A stretch of DNA of 64,000 nt from Amaurobius ferox (GCA_951213105.1 OX578136.1:159313178-159377177), one strand, 5' to 3'; shown: positions 1 through 11,040, counted from the first letter of the stretch. A program made the numbers and translations. Notes: a model not told the origin generated them from the letters alone.

Positions 1-357
1 TTGTCATTACCTTGTTAAATTTTGTAATGTGTTTTTCAACATAATATCCAGATTTTTTCCATGAATATATTATCATATCTTGATATATCAGCGCCAAGTT
101 AATTGTACACAAATGAATGCATTTTTAAAATAAATAATCTGTCATTTAACATTCTGTTGGCCTCTTCATCGATGTTGGTTCAAAATTCATGGATGTCTTC
201 AATATGGATCAATGCATGCAGCTCGAATTTTTATGTAGTCTTCGATACGTTTTACAAATGCCTTATAAGGATTGAAGAAATAACAGTCTAACGGCTGTGC
301 ATATTTTTTTTCTTGTATTATTTAATAATAATAATAACTGAAAAGGATAATATTTTC
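1..357. other. AT-rich sequence, no gene seen
   Basis: I see no recognisable coding or RNA feature here. The one open frame (103-291) begins with a non-ATG codon, has no known domain and looks like chance. Confidence 0.5.
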
Positions 358-371
358 ACACTAAAATGTTA
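358..371. repeat. Left target-site duplication of the 5S-SINE
   Basis: ACACTAAAATGTTA is repeated exactly at 750-763, just after the CAA tail. The length is typical of LINE-mediated target-primed reverse transcription. Confidence 0.9.
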
Positions 372-749
372 CGGCCGTACCGTGCTGAAAACACCGGTTC
401 TCGTTAGATCACCGAAGTGAAGCAGCATCGGGCGCGGTTAGTACTTGGTGGGTGACCACCTCGGAACGCCGCGTGCTGTTGGCCATCTCGGGTGCGGTAT
501 CCCCGTGGTTTGCGCGCTAGATTTGCACGCTGCCACAAATGCCGCCGTGTTCATGCGGAGTACGATCACGTTAAACATGTGGGTCCGTAAGTCCTTCCGA
601 GAGGTTGGTGGTAGGGGAAGGAGGGTACGGTCCCTGTGGATGCCACCCCCACTGGGTTCCGGTCTAAATTGGGTGGCACTTCCCGGCCGTCCATACAGTT
701 ACCTTACACCTTTCTGGTAGGTCGGACGGTCTGGGTCTCAACAACAACA
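372..749 (+). mobile_element. Full-length 5S-rRNA/tRNA chimeric SINE
   Basis: Residues 372-487 closely match arthropod 5S rRNA, including the internal promoter: an A-box-like AAGTGAAGCAGC, the intermediate element TCGGGCGCGG and a C-box region around GGTTAGTACTTGG. From about 489 there is a tRNA-like segment with an A box (GCGGTATCCCCGTGGTTTGC) but no B box. The SINE body follows (GAGTACGATCACGTTAAACA and onwards), then a CAA-repeat tail. A 14-bp target-site duplication, ACACTAAAATGTTA, lies at 358-371 and 750-763, so both ends are defined. The body is the same as in the tRNA-headed SINEs at 1019-1302 and 14940-15225. SINEs of this kind are transcribed by RNA polymerase III and moved by LINE proteins. 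It encodes no protein; the open frames across it are by-products of the repeat. Confidence 0.92.
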
Positions 750-763
750 ACACTAAAATGTTA
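750..763. repeat. Right target-site duplication of the 5S-SINE
   Basis: Exact copy of 358-371, bordering the 3' tail of the SINE at 372-749. Confidence 0.9.
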
Positions 764-941
764 ATAATACACGTCAGTAGAGCACGTTTGCATGACAACT
801 TCAAATTGTTATTGTGGCGCCCCCTATCACTTAGCAGATGAAAACCATGGCGTTTTATCATTATTCATGGTCCTTTACAAGATAGGACATGAAAGATTGT
901 AACCCGAGAGAACTATTGCAAAGCCTTCCCTTGTTAGGTGT

Positions 942-1004
942 GGAAACCCCAGGCCGTCCGACTCGTCCAGAGGACTTGAGTAACAAAGTGGACGACCGGG
1001 AATT
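942..1004 (-). mobile_element. SINE 3'-end fragment between copies of one target repeat
   Basis: The segment resembles the 3' end of the SINE family on the minus strand (AACCCCAGGCCGTCCGAC compared with AACCCAGACCGTCCGAC in full copies) but is divergent and only 63 bp long. It is flanked by CCCTTGTTAGGTGT at 928-941 and 1005-1018. The same 14-mer occurs a third time at 1303-1316. Confidence 0.6.
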
Positions 1005-1018
1005 CCCTTGTTAGGTGT

Positions 1019-1302
1019 TGTTGTTGAAACCCAGACCGTCCGACCTACCAGAAAGGTGTAAGGTAACTGTTTGGACGGTCGGGAAGTGCCACCCAATTTA
1101 GACCGGAACCCAGTGGGGGAGGCATCCACAGGGACCGTACCCTCCTTCCCCTACCACCAACCACTCGGAAGGACTTTCGGACCCACATGTTTAACGTGAT
1201 CGTACTCCGCATGAACACGGCGGCAGTTTTGGCAGTGGCTGGAATCGAACCCGGGCCTACCGAGTGCAACTCCAGCGCGCTAACCAATGGGCTACCGCGC
1301 CC
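1019..1302 (-). mobile_element. tRNA-derived SINE, full length
   Basis: Read on the minus strand it starts with a tRNA-like head (GGGGCGCGGTAGCCCATTGG as A box, GGTTCGATTCC as B box). It continues with the same body as the 5S-SINE at 372-749 and ends in a GTT/CAA-type tail at 1019-1027. The 14-bp repeat CCCTTGTTAGGTGT borders it at 1005-1018 and 1303-1316. It is a pol III-transcribed SINE, not a functional tRNA gene, because the cloverleaf is imperfect and the tRNA runs directly into the body. Confidence 0.88.
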
Positions 1303-1760
1303 CCCTTGTTAGGTGTGTAAATATTGAAACTAGTTTGTTATAGATCTAATTTCATAAATCGTTAAATTAAGTTTTAAATTGCAATATTTCGGAGCTTACA
1401 TTTTTAGCTTCTGACATACTTCAAACGTGAGAGTTCATTCAAAGTCCGGTGTTTTGCTACTCTATAGTGATTTAAATTTAATCACATAAAATATCTCATA
1501 AAATGGGGGCTTTTAATGACAACGAGTTTGCAGTTTTTCAATATTTTTTTTTTTTTTCTTTGGATGGAGTGCTGCTATTTAAATTGCAACCAGCACGTAA
1601 AAATTACAAAATATAATATATCTCGAGAACTATTTATCTTAGGGGCGCAACGATTTATCTTGGATTTATAATTGGGGGTGGTTTTATACTATTCGATATC
1701 ATAAATTGTTTGCAAAATAAGCATGTATTACTTTCCCTATATAATACATAGTATACTATA

Positions 1761-2651
1761 CAGGGTGTCCCAAAAAGATTAAAACATATTTTAATTCTTT
1801 AACTGTTGGAGATAAGTGGGCAATGTAAATTGCAAAAATATAGAAAGTAAGGTAGAAAATAGGACTACGTTAATGAAATCATCCTCTCATTAATTTTCCA
1901 AAAGTTACACTTTTTAAATTTTTATACAAACCCCTTAGACAAATTGGGTCAATCAGAAAATTTTTATTTTTAATGCAACAAGATCATTTAAAAAACCGCA
2001 TATCTGTATCTTTAAAAGCAACTGAATTATGATGAAGGAAAAAGAAATCTGACTTATGTCACTTTTCCGTACCATGTGAAAGGCTGTTTCATCAGTGAAA
2101 ATAGGGATCACAAACAAATTGACGAAATTGTTTAGATAAAAAATATGTTAATATGTGTCAAAATTTCTTATCACAAATGCATGTAAATAAACCATTACAA
2201 AGACAGAGATCATATAAAGCAGTGATACTCACTATGCGGTTGGGTATCCTATGTTGAAGGCCCAGACCACACGACCAACCCAGGGGTTTATGGTATCCTA
2301 TGTGTTATCATTCAGTTTTATCTTTTTTGTGATATGTCACCAATTTACATTTTTAATTTGATATATGGTCCCCATTCACAATGTTCAATTTTCAATTAAA
2401 TATAAATCGCTCAATTTTAAAGATACAGCTATGCGGTTCTTTTAATGAAATTTTCTGATTGATCAAATTTGTCAAAGAGGGTCGTATAAAATTTTAAAAA
2501 GTGTAACTTTTTGAAAATGAATGGGTGGATGATTTTATTAACGTAGTCTTATTTCCTAACTTACTTTCAACATTTTTTGCAATTTACATTGGCCACTTAT
2601 CTCCAACGGGAAAAGAATTAAAACGCATTTCAATCTTTTTGGGACACCCTG
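1761..2651. mobile_element. Mariner-type MITE with long terminal inverted repeats
   Basis: The ends are CAGGGTGTCCCAAAAAGATT at 1761 and its exact reverse complement ending at 2651. Each is flanked by TA (1759-1760 and 2652-2653), the signature of the Tc1/mariner superfamily. The inverted similarity extends roughly 260 bp into the element on both sides (to about 2025 on the left and from about 2410 on the right). It encodes no transposase, so it depends on one made elsewhere. It sits inside the hairpin of the family-B element at 1715-3560. Confidence 0.88.
2255..2291 (-). mobile_element. 37-bp SINE 3'-tail insertion
   Basis: A short piece with the motif CCACACGACCAACCC, also found at 12850-12880, is flanked by the exact 12-bp duplication GGTATCCTATGT (2243-2254 and 2292-2303). 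This reads as a severely 5'-truncated SINE insertion within the MITE. Confidence 0.7.
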
Positions 2652-3560
2652 TACAGGGAAAGTATTGTGGCGGGGTCGGAAATTTGAATTCGAGTTTTTA
2701 ACGGAAGAGCACTCTTCAAGATTCCCTGAACTCGAATCGAACGTCTTTGATGTGATGTTTGTATGTGCGCGTGTGTGTATGTGTGTGTGTGTGTTTGTGT
2801 GGGTGCGTGTATGTCTGAGTGTATGTGAGCCTGTGGATGTGATGTTACACGAACAAATGGATAATTTCGAACGAAATTTGGCACATGTAGTACAATCTGT
2901 AAATACTGGAAGCCTATTGATTTTAAATGCAATCAAATGTTCAGAAAACCCTCCGGTTTTCGAATAAAATTTAAAAAAAATCAGAACCTTCAAAAATGTT
3001 ACGTATTCCCTTTTTTTATTAGAAAACGAATAACACTTTAGAACGCCTGCATGATCCATTCTCAATATCATGTACGTTTTTTAAAGAATAAATTTATTTA
3101 AAATGTTACATAAAAATTTAAAAAAAGGTTAACTGTTGTGAGATATGTTCACTTTTCAAGCAATATTATGCGAAATATTTTTCAACATCTTTCTCATAGA
3201 TCTAGTCCATTCTATTCACAAGATACTTGCGCAATATTTTAGTACTTCGATGACAAACAATTCACCGATAGTCATTTAGAAAACTACTATATCCGTCTGC
3301 ATGTAACGCTTGGAGATAAATTTGGTAACTCATTTACCGAAATATCGCTAACTTGGTGATATATTTTTCCTAAATTGACGAAAATATAGTGAATATTGCA
3401 AAAATGGCGCTAAATTGATGAATTGGTTATTAAAATATATAAATAATTGGTCTATATTTCTTATTGTGGATGCTATCAATATTGGTCATTGTCAATTTAG
3501 AGTAACGCGGTATATAAGTTAATTGGGTACTTCAAAATAGTTTTACATGTTGTCATCCGG

Positions 3561-4131
3561 GAAGGCGTCAAATGTATACCTCCAGGTTAAAAATATTGTG
3601 TTATGGATATTATACAAAATAAAAATTAGAAGTGATACGTTGTGTGACTTGGATTTTTTTATTTATTTTAAAAATTCACAATGATCGTTCTCCTATAATT
3701 AGCTTTCACAAAGCAAAAAAATTCGGTATTTTCTTTTTGTCATTCATAATATATGTGGAAAGGATTGTTGACAAAACTGCAATTTAAATGAATTTTGTAA
3801 ACTATAAAACTTTCATGAGGCATCGATCAGTAATTGTATTTTACTTATAAACATTACCAAAAAGAACTACGAAGTTACCGCTATAATGCCGCAAAATTCC
3901 AAACTCTGTATTCAATACTCTGTGTGATACCTCTAATCTGTACCATCTGCAGTCATACATTTTCCTTTCTGAATGAGTGTCCATTATGATGAATATAGCA
4001 TTTTAATCCTCTCAATTCAAATAATGTTTGCTGCCGAAGTTTTACATCAATGACTCTAATACCCTCTAATCAAGTACATCACGATAACAATCCTACCGCG
4101 ATTACAATATTAGTTTGATTTGAAATGATTA
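3561..4131. other. AT-rich sequence, nothing recognised
   Basis: No open frame, repeat or RNA feature could be supported here. Confidence 0.4.
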
Positions 4132-4394
4132 TACAGGTTGATTAAAACAGATGGGCCAAACTTTACGAGGTGGTAGTACACACCGAACCAAACAACTTTC
4201 ATCGGAGTTTACTGGGTCGGAAATGAAACGTAAAGGCGCTAGTGGATGAAATGGTGAAACCGATTGTGAGGTGAGGAGAGACAGAAGAATAATTTAAAAG
4301 TTATAAAATGGCATTTAATAAACAATAATTACAGTAATGGCTCAAAAGAGCGACCGCCAACCTGAAGGCACGTTTCACAGCAGTGATGGAGGGA

Positions 4395-4634
4395 TTAGCG
4401 AACTCTCTCGAACAGACCAGGCATGTCTCGCACTTCGGCAGTAGCGGCCGAACTTCTGGCGATGAGATCCTCTTCGGATTCAAGGGGAGGATCATAGACG
4501 AGACTTTTGAGATATCCCCACAAAAAGAAGTCAAGACATGACAGATCGGGCGATCGTGGGGCCAAGTTATGGGAACCTCTTGCCCAATTCATCGGTCCGG
4601 AAAAATGACGTCCAGTAAGTTCCTTACATCTCAC
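4395..4634 (-). pseudogene. Mariner-type transposase C-terminal fragment
   Basis: The minus-strand frame reads APRSPDLSCLDFFLWG about a third of the way in. This is the typical catalytic-core end of a mariner/IS630-type DDE/D transposase, where the aspartate after PDL..L is the third catalytic residue. The frame runs on for some 45 residues and stops. The N-terminal DNA-binding domain and the first two catalytic aspartates are missing, so it cannot be active. It is part of the element at 4134-6286. The subfamily is uncertain. Confidence 0.75.
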
Positions 4635-4814
4635 ACAATTACGAAAATTTGCATAGGGGTTCTTCTTCTTCCAAAGATGAAATTTTCGGACGTGGTTTTC
4701 TTCAATCAGAAAATAACAACAGGAATAACGATTTTAAGTTTGCGGAGTGGTCGTTTCCCAACGAGTAAGTGCCCAATTAACGTCTTTACGTTTCATTTTC
4801 GACTCGGTAAACTA

Positions 4815-6206
4815 CACTCACGGACAATGAGAGTTGCAAACCAAGAAGAAAACATGGTACAACCGCGAAATGATGTAAATAGCTAGAGGACGGGCTGGTA
4901 TGCAAATGATCCCAGTCTGACGTGATTGCGCATGATCGTATACTCGTGAGTAGCTCTGCATGCATGAGCCAGCGACCTTACAAACGGGCGTATAGTCGGC
5001 GCCCCATCAATGCGAGAAGCTTCGGTCGACTCAAGCACGAGTAGAGTAAAAAGAATGGTGGATAGACGCCAGAAACGCCGATATACGCAACAAACGGACT
5101 TCGAGAGAGGCCTGCTCATCGGACTGAAAACCTCAGGTTGGTCAACGCACCTGATGGCTCATCACGTGGATCGTTCGATCTATACCGTCTGATGGTGTTG
5201 AAAGCACAGATCACGGGACGCCACCCACAAAAAGAGGACCGGCTTTGGACGGACCAGGTAAACCACGAGTAGAGAGGATCGAATGATCGTGCGGAAGGCA
5301 CGTATAGAGTCCACGGAGACACGATTCGCGATACAGGCTCACGTAGCGGCTCCTGTGTGCCCGCGAACCATATCTAGATGCCTGAGGGAAGCGAATCTGC
5401 GATCCCAGCGTCCCTTACATGTGCTACCGTTAACACGGAAACATCGGAGGCTCCGATTGCAGTGGTGCCGGGACAGAGCAACTTGGAACATCGCAGATTG
5501 GCGATGTGTGGTGTTTAGCGATGAGTGATGCTTCATTTTGAGGACCGATGATCAGTGTGTCCAGGTGTAGAGGTCCCCTGTCCAACGCCATAGTCCAAAC
5601 CTCGTTATCGAGCTCCATACCAGCCCCACTGCAGGCATCATGGGCTGGAGAGCCATAGCCTACTGATCCGCTGTAGTAGTGGTACCTGGTACATTGAAGG
5701 GTCAGCGGTACGTGAATGAGATTCTACGGCCTCATGTGCTCCCATTCGAGTCTGGGATTCCAGGTTCCAATTTCAGCAGAATTATGCCCGTCGGCACACG
5801 GCAGGCCTACCTGAGTCATGTCCAGGCACATCCATGGCCTATCCGCTCCCCAGACCTGTCCCCTATCGAGCATGTGTGGGAACAGTTGAAACGTCAGCTG
5901 CTTCGTTGCCGAAATCTTCGGGATTTGGAACGTAACGTCTAACAGGTGCTGACTCGTCTGCCGCAGGACAACATCAGGCAGCTGTTCGACATCATGCCGG
6001 ACAGTATTACTGCTTGTATCGCAGCACGAGGCGGTGAGACGCTCTATTGAGGATGACCGGACTGTGTACTACAGCTCCATCTGTACGGGTTCTGCTGGGA
6101 TGGTTTTGTGATCATGTATATCATTCATCTGTATCCTTCCATCAATAAAATTTCAGGTTCATCCTGTGCTTCCTTCTTGGTGCGCAAGTTTAATTGTCCG
6201 TAAGTG
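4815..6206 (+). mobile_element. Tc1-like transposon nested in a mariner
   Basis: This 1392-bp element begins CACTCACGGACAATGAGAGT and ends with the reverse complement of CACTTACGGACAATTAAACT. It is flanked by TA at 4813-4814 and 6207-6208. Its insertion splits the right terminal repeat of the mariner-type element 4134-6286, so it is the younger of the two. It carries a decayed transposase on the plus strand. Confidence 0.88.
5055..6050 (+). pseudogene. Tc1-like transposase pseudogene
   Basis: Three frame pieces make up one transposase. Piece 1 (within 5010-5192) holds the N-terminal helix-turn-helix region (RRYTQQTDFERG, the start of the first helix). Piece 2 (5283-5528) holds the second DNA-binding half and ends at VVFSDE, the block with the first catalytic aspartate, followed directly by a stop. 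Piece 3 (5679-5942 and beyond) holds RSPDLSPIEHVWE with the catalytic glutamate. The block for the second aspartate lies in another frame near 5775-5800 and is mutated (NYAR where DNAR is expected). With stops and frameshifts it is not functional. The likely start is the ATG at 5055 rather than the upstream non-ATG codon. Confidence 0.85.
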
Positions 6207-6288
6207 TATGACGTGGTGTATACGTGGTGTATTTGGTGTATACTAACACCTCGTAAAGTTTGTACCATCTTTTTTAAATCATCCTGTA

Positions 6289-7850
6289 GTTAAACATAAA
6301 GTGAACATAAAAATATGTGCTTAGTAACAGCATAAAACAGTTGATTGAATGTATCAACCAGTTTCGAAGGCAAAAGTGACCTTTCTTTATTGAAGTATCC
6401 AGCCATAATAACCACTGCAGCAAAGGTATTATAAAGCAACATAATACCTTTGTTGTGTTAACACAATATCTTTGTAGTAGTAATTGCGTCAAATGTACTG
6501 AAAATATCGAACACTGCTTAACGAAGCGTTTTCATTTTCAGTGAGCGAATTTGGTGTATACTAACATAATGGTTAAGGATAGTATAATTACTGGATAAAA
6601 AAGTATAGTAAAACAGATATTTAGAATCAAGTATGTTTAACCTGCTTCTAGTTTTGTTGTGTCTACAAATGTTCAGAATGAAAATTTACTGATGACCTAA
6701 AGGTGTTCTTTTGCAGGAAGTGGGCCAGTTAATATAATGCTAAAACTAAGATGAACTAGCTGGTATTTTAATGTATACTAATCAAATCTATATGCTCTAC
6801 ATTTTCATTTTTATTTAATGAATATTTATATACCGTATACTACTTCTCCACGTCTGTATAATGAAATTGACAATTTTTCAAAATACATGAAAGATCCACA
6901 TCGAAAAAGTTTTTCCATTGCTAGCAATTTCCAAAATAGTTGTAAAGTGTTAATGACTCTGTTTTCCTCTTACTTCATTTATCTCCCTATAGCAAAATAA
7001 ATAAATAAATAAAATGTTTCTTTTCAACAGTGTTATTAAATTAATGTATGTCCACATTTTTTAAGATATATAAAGGCACAAAGTGCATAAATTTCAATAA
7101 ACATTTCAAACTTAATTTAATTGAAACACACACATAAAGTTACAGACAATTTGCACATATATTGACATAATTTGCACATATACAATATACATAATTACAA
7201 TTTACATAATATGCATTCATACCTAAAATGTGTCAATACTAGAAATAACGAATAATAAACTTTAACATTAAATTAGTTATAATCAATTAATTTCTACTGA
7301 AAACAGTAACAAGTATTTGGAAATAATTGAATCTGATTCTCATTTACAAATTCTCTAAAAAATTGTCAAATATTGAAGGTAGGATTTCTGGACACAGAAA
7401 ATGGTATGGTGCATTCCATTTGGTCTACGGCTATGACTTGTCAGCGCGGGACTTCAAAAGGACAACACTAACTATCTAATCAGGATCCATTTAATGTTGG
7501 TCCTTCGCTCAGTACATTTTGACAAGCTACGTGTGCTAGATCATTATGGATTTGCAAATATAAAACAAAAATAAGGCGATTTTTCCCTTAGTAGTTTATG
7601 AAAGACACCGATTTCTTAGTTTAAGTACATCTGGACATTATACAAACTAATCCTTTTAGAATGCAGATTGCATTTTATCCGATAATGTTTATTTCAAACT
7701 AAAATTTTCTTGTATTTTATTCCTTCAAGAAATGCACTTTGCATTCCTAATGCCTTTGGCTCTTTCCGTTATCATCCACAACGGATAAGAACAGTACCCC
7801 CTAACACTAAAAAGCAAACCAAAAGTAAAAAAATAACCGAAAAGAATCGA
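6289..7850. other. AT-rich region without recognisable gene
   Basis: Open frames here are short and low in complexity, and I recognise no repeat family. The frame at 6818-7000 has no domain I recognise. Confidence 0.4.
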
Positions 7851-7854
7851 CTAC

Positions 7855-8352
7855 TAGAGGATAAATCTTTCTCCACTCTCCCACATCTTCCCATCCCACC
7901 TTCTCTCCCCCGTGCTCCTGCGGTCAAATGAACTGTTCCACTCCTCTCTTGCGTCCTCTCCGTGCTTGTGTTGCTGTCGTGTATCAAAGTCCCCAATTTC
8001 CCGCCTTTTTTGGAAATCATTCGAAATATTGATGAGCAGTTCCTCCGTCCTATCTATGTGTGGCAGGATGCATTGAGTATCCCTGTTTCGAGTCGTCTTT
8101 GACTTTGCGACAATGTCAAACGCGGCATGGCCAGCGTGTGTGGTGTCAGTTTATCAAGTGAGTGGCCAACACGTGATTCTGTTGTGAGTGAAACAAATCC
8201 AGAAGTTTCAGTGATCTTCTTGTTCCTCAATAGAAGTCTGTACCGGTGTGTGTAGCCCGCAGCTGAATCTGTATTGATTTCACCGTATTGATTATTCGAT
8301 CCGAACAAAAAGGTTCGAACATCGATCCACGTGCTCCGATCATTAACTGAGG
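7855..8352 (+). other. GC-richer unique patch, possible promoter or 5' exon
   Basis: This patch is distinctly richer in G and C than its surroundings and shares no sequence with the repeats in the window. It holds a pyrimidine-rich run (7868-7915), a TCAGTT initiator-like motif (about 8146) and a donor-like GAG|GTATTT at 8351-8352. It lies 2.8 kb upstream of the candidate coding exon at 11112-11233 on the same strand, so it could be the promoter and non-coding first exon of that gene. This is inference only; splice signals this short occur by chance. Confidence 0.22.
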
Positions 8353-8399
8353 TATTTCTTTACAGAGAATTATTTGCTGAATATTAACATTTTCTTCAA

Positions 8400-11040
8400 A
8401 TATTATATCGTCATTAACTAGGATGATATTAAATCGAGTGGTTTAAGCATAGTTTTAAAATATCCTATATTTAGGTAAAGAATATAATAGATTATCATAA
8501 ATGATGTTAGCTTCTCTCGGATAGAAACTACCGGGAAAACAATTATTCGTGTGTTTTGAAATGTGCATTGCGGTTACAAGTATTCTTTTCTGATCATACA
8601 TTTTCTTTTCCTTTAATATTACGGTATTTTGATAGAAAACTTCTTGATTAGAAACTATTTAATACTATAGAATAGAAGTGCACTGCTTTTCTAAATATTT
8701 TTTTCTGGTCATGCATTTTATTTACATTTATTATTAATATTTATGAGCTATTTAGTATTACATTGGAAGGCATTATAAAAGAATAATCAATACTTAAACT
8801 AGTTGGCCAGAATCATTTCAAAGCAGAAATTTTAATCTCTTAAGCAGCTTCCAAACACAGTAAAGATTATGCTCAAAATTAATTTTTGGAGAGGAAATAA
8901 AGTAAATAATAATTTTTGATACAACGTTTTAAAGTTAACTTATTTTGCAGACTATAATAAATATATACCTCTTAATTTCAAGATTTAGGACATTTTTCAA
9001 TTTAAATATATATATATATATATATAACTTTTTGATTAACGGAAATTTGCTACATATTTAATAACCTAATAATATGTATATCATACGAGTATATTCAAAC
9101 AAACATTTAAAGAAATCCGTGTTAACATTCTAATTAAATGGTAGATAGTCAGCGAAGTGCATTCGGGAGATATTTGATTTGTCCATATACACACACACAT
9201 GCTTAATTCTGCGGCGTTTTATATCGACCACAAACAATAGTATTTATTGATGTTTGAATTTATTTAAAAGTAAGAATTTGGATTCTGAGGCAGTTTCACG
9301 AGTGAACAGTTTTACGAGCAATAACCAGAACACTATAATATCTTCTAGAGCAGTAGCAGATAAACACTTTAGTCATAATATTATACCAAATCCTTGGCGA
9401 TTTTATTTGAGTAATCTAAGGGTTCCGTAGCATTGAAAGAGCCATATATATTTTACGACACATTTTATGGAAGTGAATACCATATCTGTGATTTACGACT
9501 AGTCTAAGTAAACCATGATTTGAAATGTAGGTTGGTCTATTTCACTTTATCCCTGATAATGGTTGTTCCACAAATCTATATAAAAATGTGTGGAGTGTAT
9601 TGCAGTATTTAATTTTAACCCTCTTTAAATATTTTAATGGTTCAGAACGTTTACTGTAGTTTTATAGACCATTTAGTATTATCATAAAAATAACAGTATT
9701 ATTCCAAGTTTGTTTTTCAAACTACAAAAGAGGAACATTTATTTTACCCTAGATTCAATATTGTTACGTCTATTTCTTAAATTTGTAGACAAAAACAAAT
9801 TGAAGATCATATAATTTCTTTTACATAATAAAATTAATCATCCCTCACGCAGATCTAAGTTTATAGCATATTATTTACATTTGTCTCCGGTTAATTTTTA
9901 ATACATTTTAAAAATATTTTAAAGTATTCTGAGACATTACACTAAGGTCTACACATTTGTATTCTGTGATTTGTACTTCCATTGCAAAATCCGACTCAAA
10001 TAATTGCCTTTTATAGATAACTAAGACGAGTTACCCTGCCTTGCCTGAGTCCAAAATAGACGTCCACTACTTATAAAGAATTAAATAAGGGCCGCTACTG
10101 AAACAATACATTCATCCTCCAACTCGCACGATTCCCCAAATTAAACAACTAATATACCTTTAAAACTGCCTTTTACAACAGAATTTCATAAAAGGTATAT
10201 GAAATTGATTATCGTTTGGTGTTAATAATGTTTTCTAATGTAAATGATATTTTTAATTTAATCGCATAAGATGCCTCCAAGTTTTGATATCATTAATAGA
10301 TAAACAAAGTCCATTTTTATTACAAATCCACGGAGCACATATCTTCGATAAAATCCCAGCTAAAATTAGGCATATATTAGCCCTTAATAGATTTGTATCA
10401 AGAATCATAGATTTCCTCTCTACATTTAAATAATTCAATATTGTCGAGACAAGAAAATGTATGCAGATCAAAATCAAGGTAACATAAGAAGAAATGCTTA
10501 CAGAAAATCGAACGTTTTTGAAACGAAAAAGCATATGGAAATAATTTTAAATCAAATTGTAAATAGAATAGAAATGAACGGAGTACCTAATTAGAATAGC
10601 GGGACACAACATTTGTTTTCATGAGTAATTAGAGTAATTTAACATTTAAATTCAGAAGAAAATAGTATATCGAGGTTTAGGATTCTGCACTACTTCCATA
10701 TGTTTAATTATTACGTGGACTCTCCACAAAAATAATCATAAACGTTAATTAGATAACTATAACGTTTCAATATCTTAAAGTAGAAACTTGCAATGCTCGC
10801 TTGAACTCGTTAAAGTCAGGAGTTCAAATTCGAATTTATATCAGTGTCGGTGTACGTTATCAGTGGTGCGAGTCAAAGTCATATTTCACATTTCTATATA
10901 GACATTTATTTTTGAGTTTTAACCGTAATTTCGAAAGTTTAAAATTCGAGCAATGCTCTGGATATTTTAGTGAATAGTTGACTTATAATAATATTGGTTC
11001 TCATCAAATCTTAGTTTTACGTCCGGACAAAACAGTTGCT
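8400..11040. other. AT-rich region, possible intron
   Basis: No domain-bearing frame or known repeat is seen. There is a short AT microsatellite at about 9006-9026. The minus-strand frame at 10253-10534 (93 codons) shows only low-complexity hydrophobic sequence and no family I recognise. If the exon at 11112 and the patch at 7855-8352 belong together, this stretch is their intron. Confidence 0.3.

Larger units (their letters stand above)
1715..3560 (-). mobile_element. DINE-like hairpin element, family B, interrupted
   Basis: The minus strand carries family-B landmarks also seen at 26391-27320 and 53383-54337: a CGGGGTCG block beside the terminal hairpin, a CA/TG microsatellite core (2760-2830), the TGGATAATTTCGAACG block, and a degraded region of TTGGCGA/TCGCTAA motifs (3320-3430). 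The terminal hairpin (TACTTTCCCTATATAATACA on one arm, CAGGGAAAGTA on the other) is split by the MITE at 1761-2651. The far end is too degraded to place exactly. The 171-codon and 100-codon open frames crossing the microsatellite are by-products of the repeat. Confidence 0.7.
4134..6286 (-). mobile_element. Mariner-type transposon, internally deleted, host of a nested Tc1
   Basis: The left end begins CAGGTTGATTAAAACAGATG after TA (4132-4133). The right end, read in reverse, is CAGGATGATTTAAAAAAGAT before TA (6287-6288). The terminal repeats are long, about 100 bp: AAACTTTACGAGGTG and GAAATGAAACGTAAAG on the left reappear inverted on the right. After subtracting the nested element (4815-6206) only about 760 bp remain, shorter than a usual 1.3-kb mariner, so this copy is internally deleted. 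Its remaining coding part is the minus-strand transposase C-terminus at 4395-4634. Confidence 0.85.

Noticed and set aside
372..487. Functional 5S rRNA gene
   Set aside because: It is fused to a tRNA-like segment and a SINE body, has target duplications around the whole unit, lacks a terminator T run after the 5S part, and has changes in conserved positions.
445..720. Protein-coding frame of 91 codons
   Set aside because: The same frame recurs in several SINE copies in both orientations. It is a product of the GC-rich SINE body.
2556..3071. 171-codon minus-strand frame
   Set aside because: It spans a MITE end, a CA/TG microsatellite giving Thr-His repeats and a hairpin element; there is no domain.
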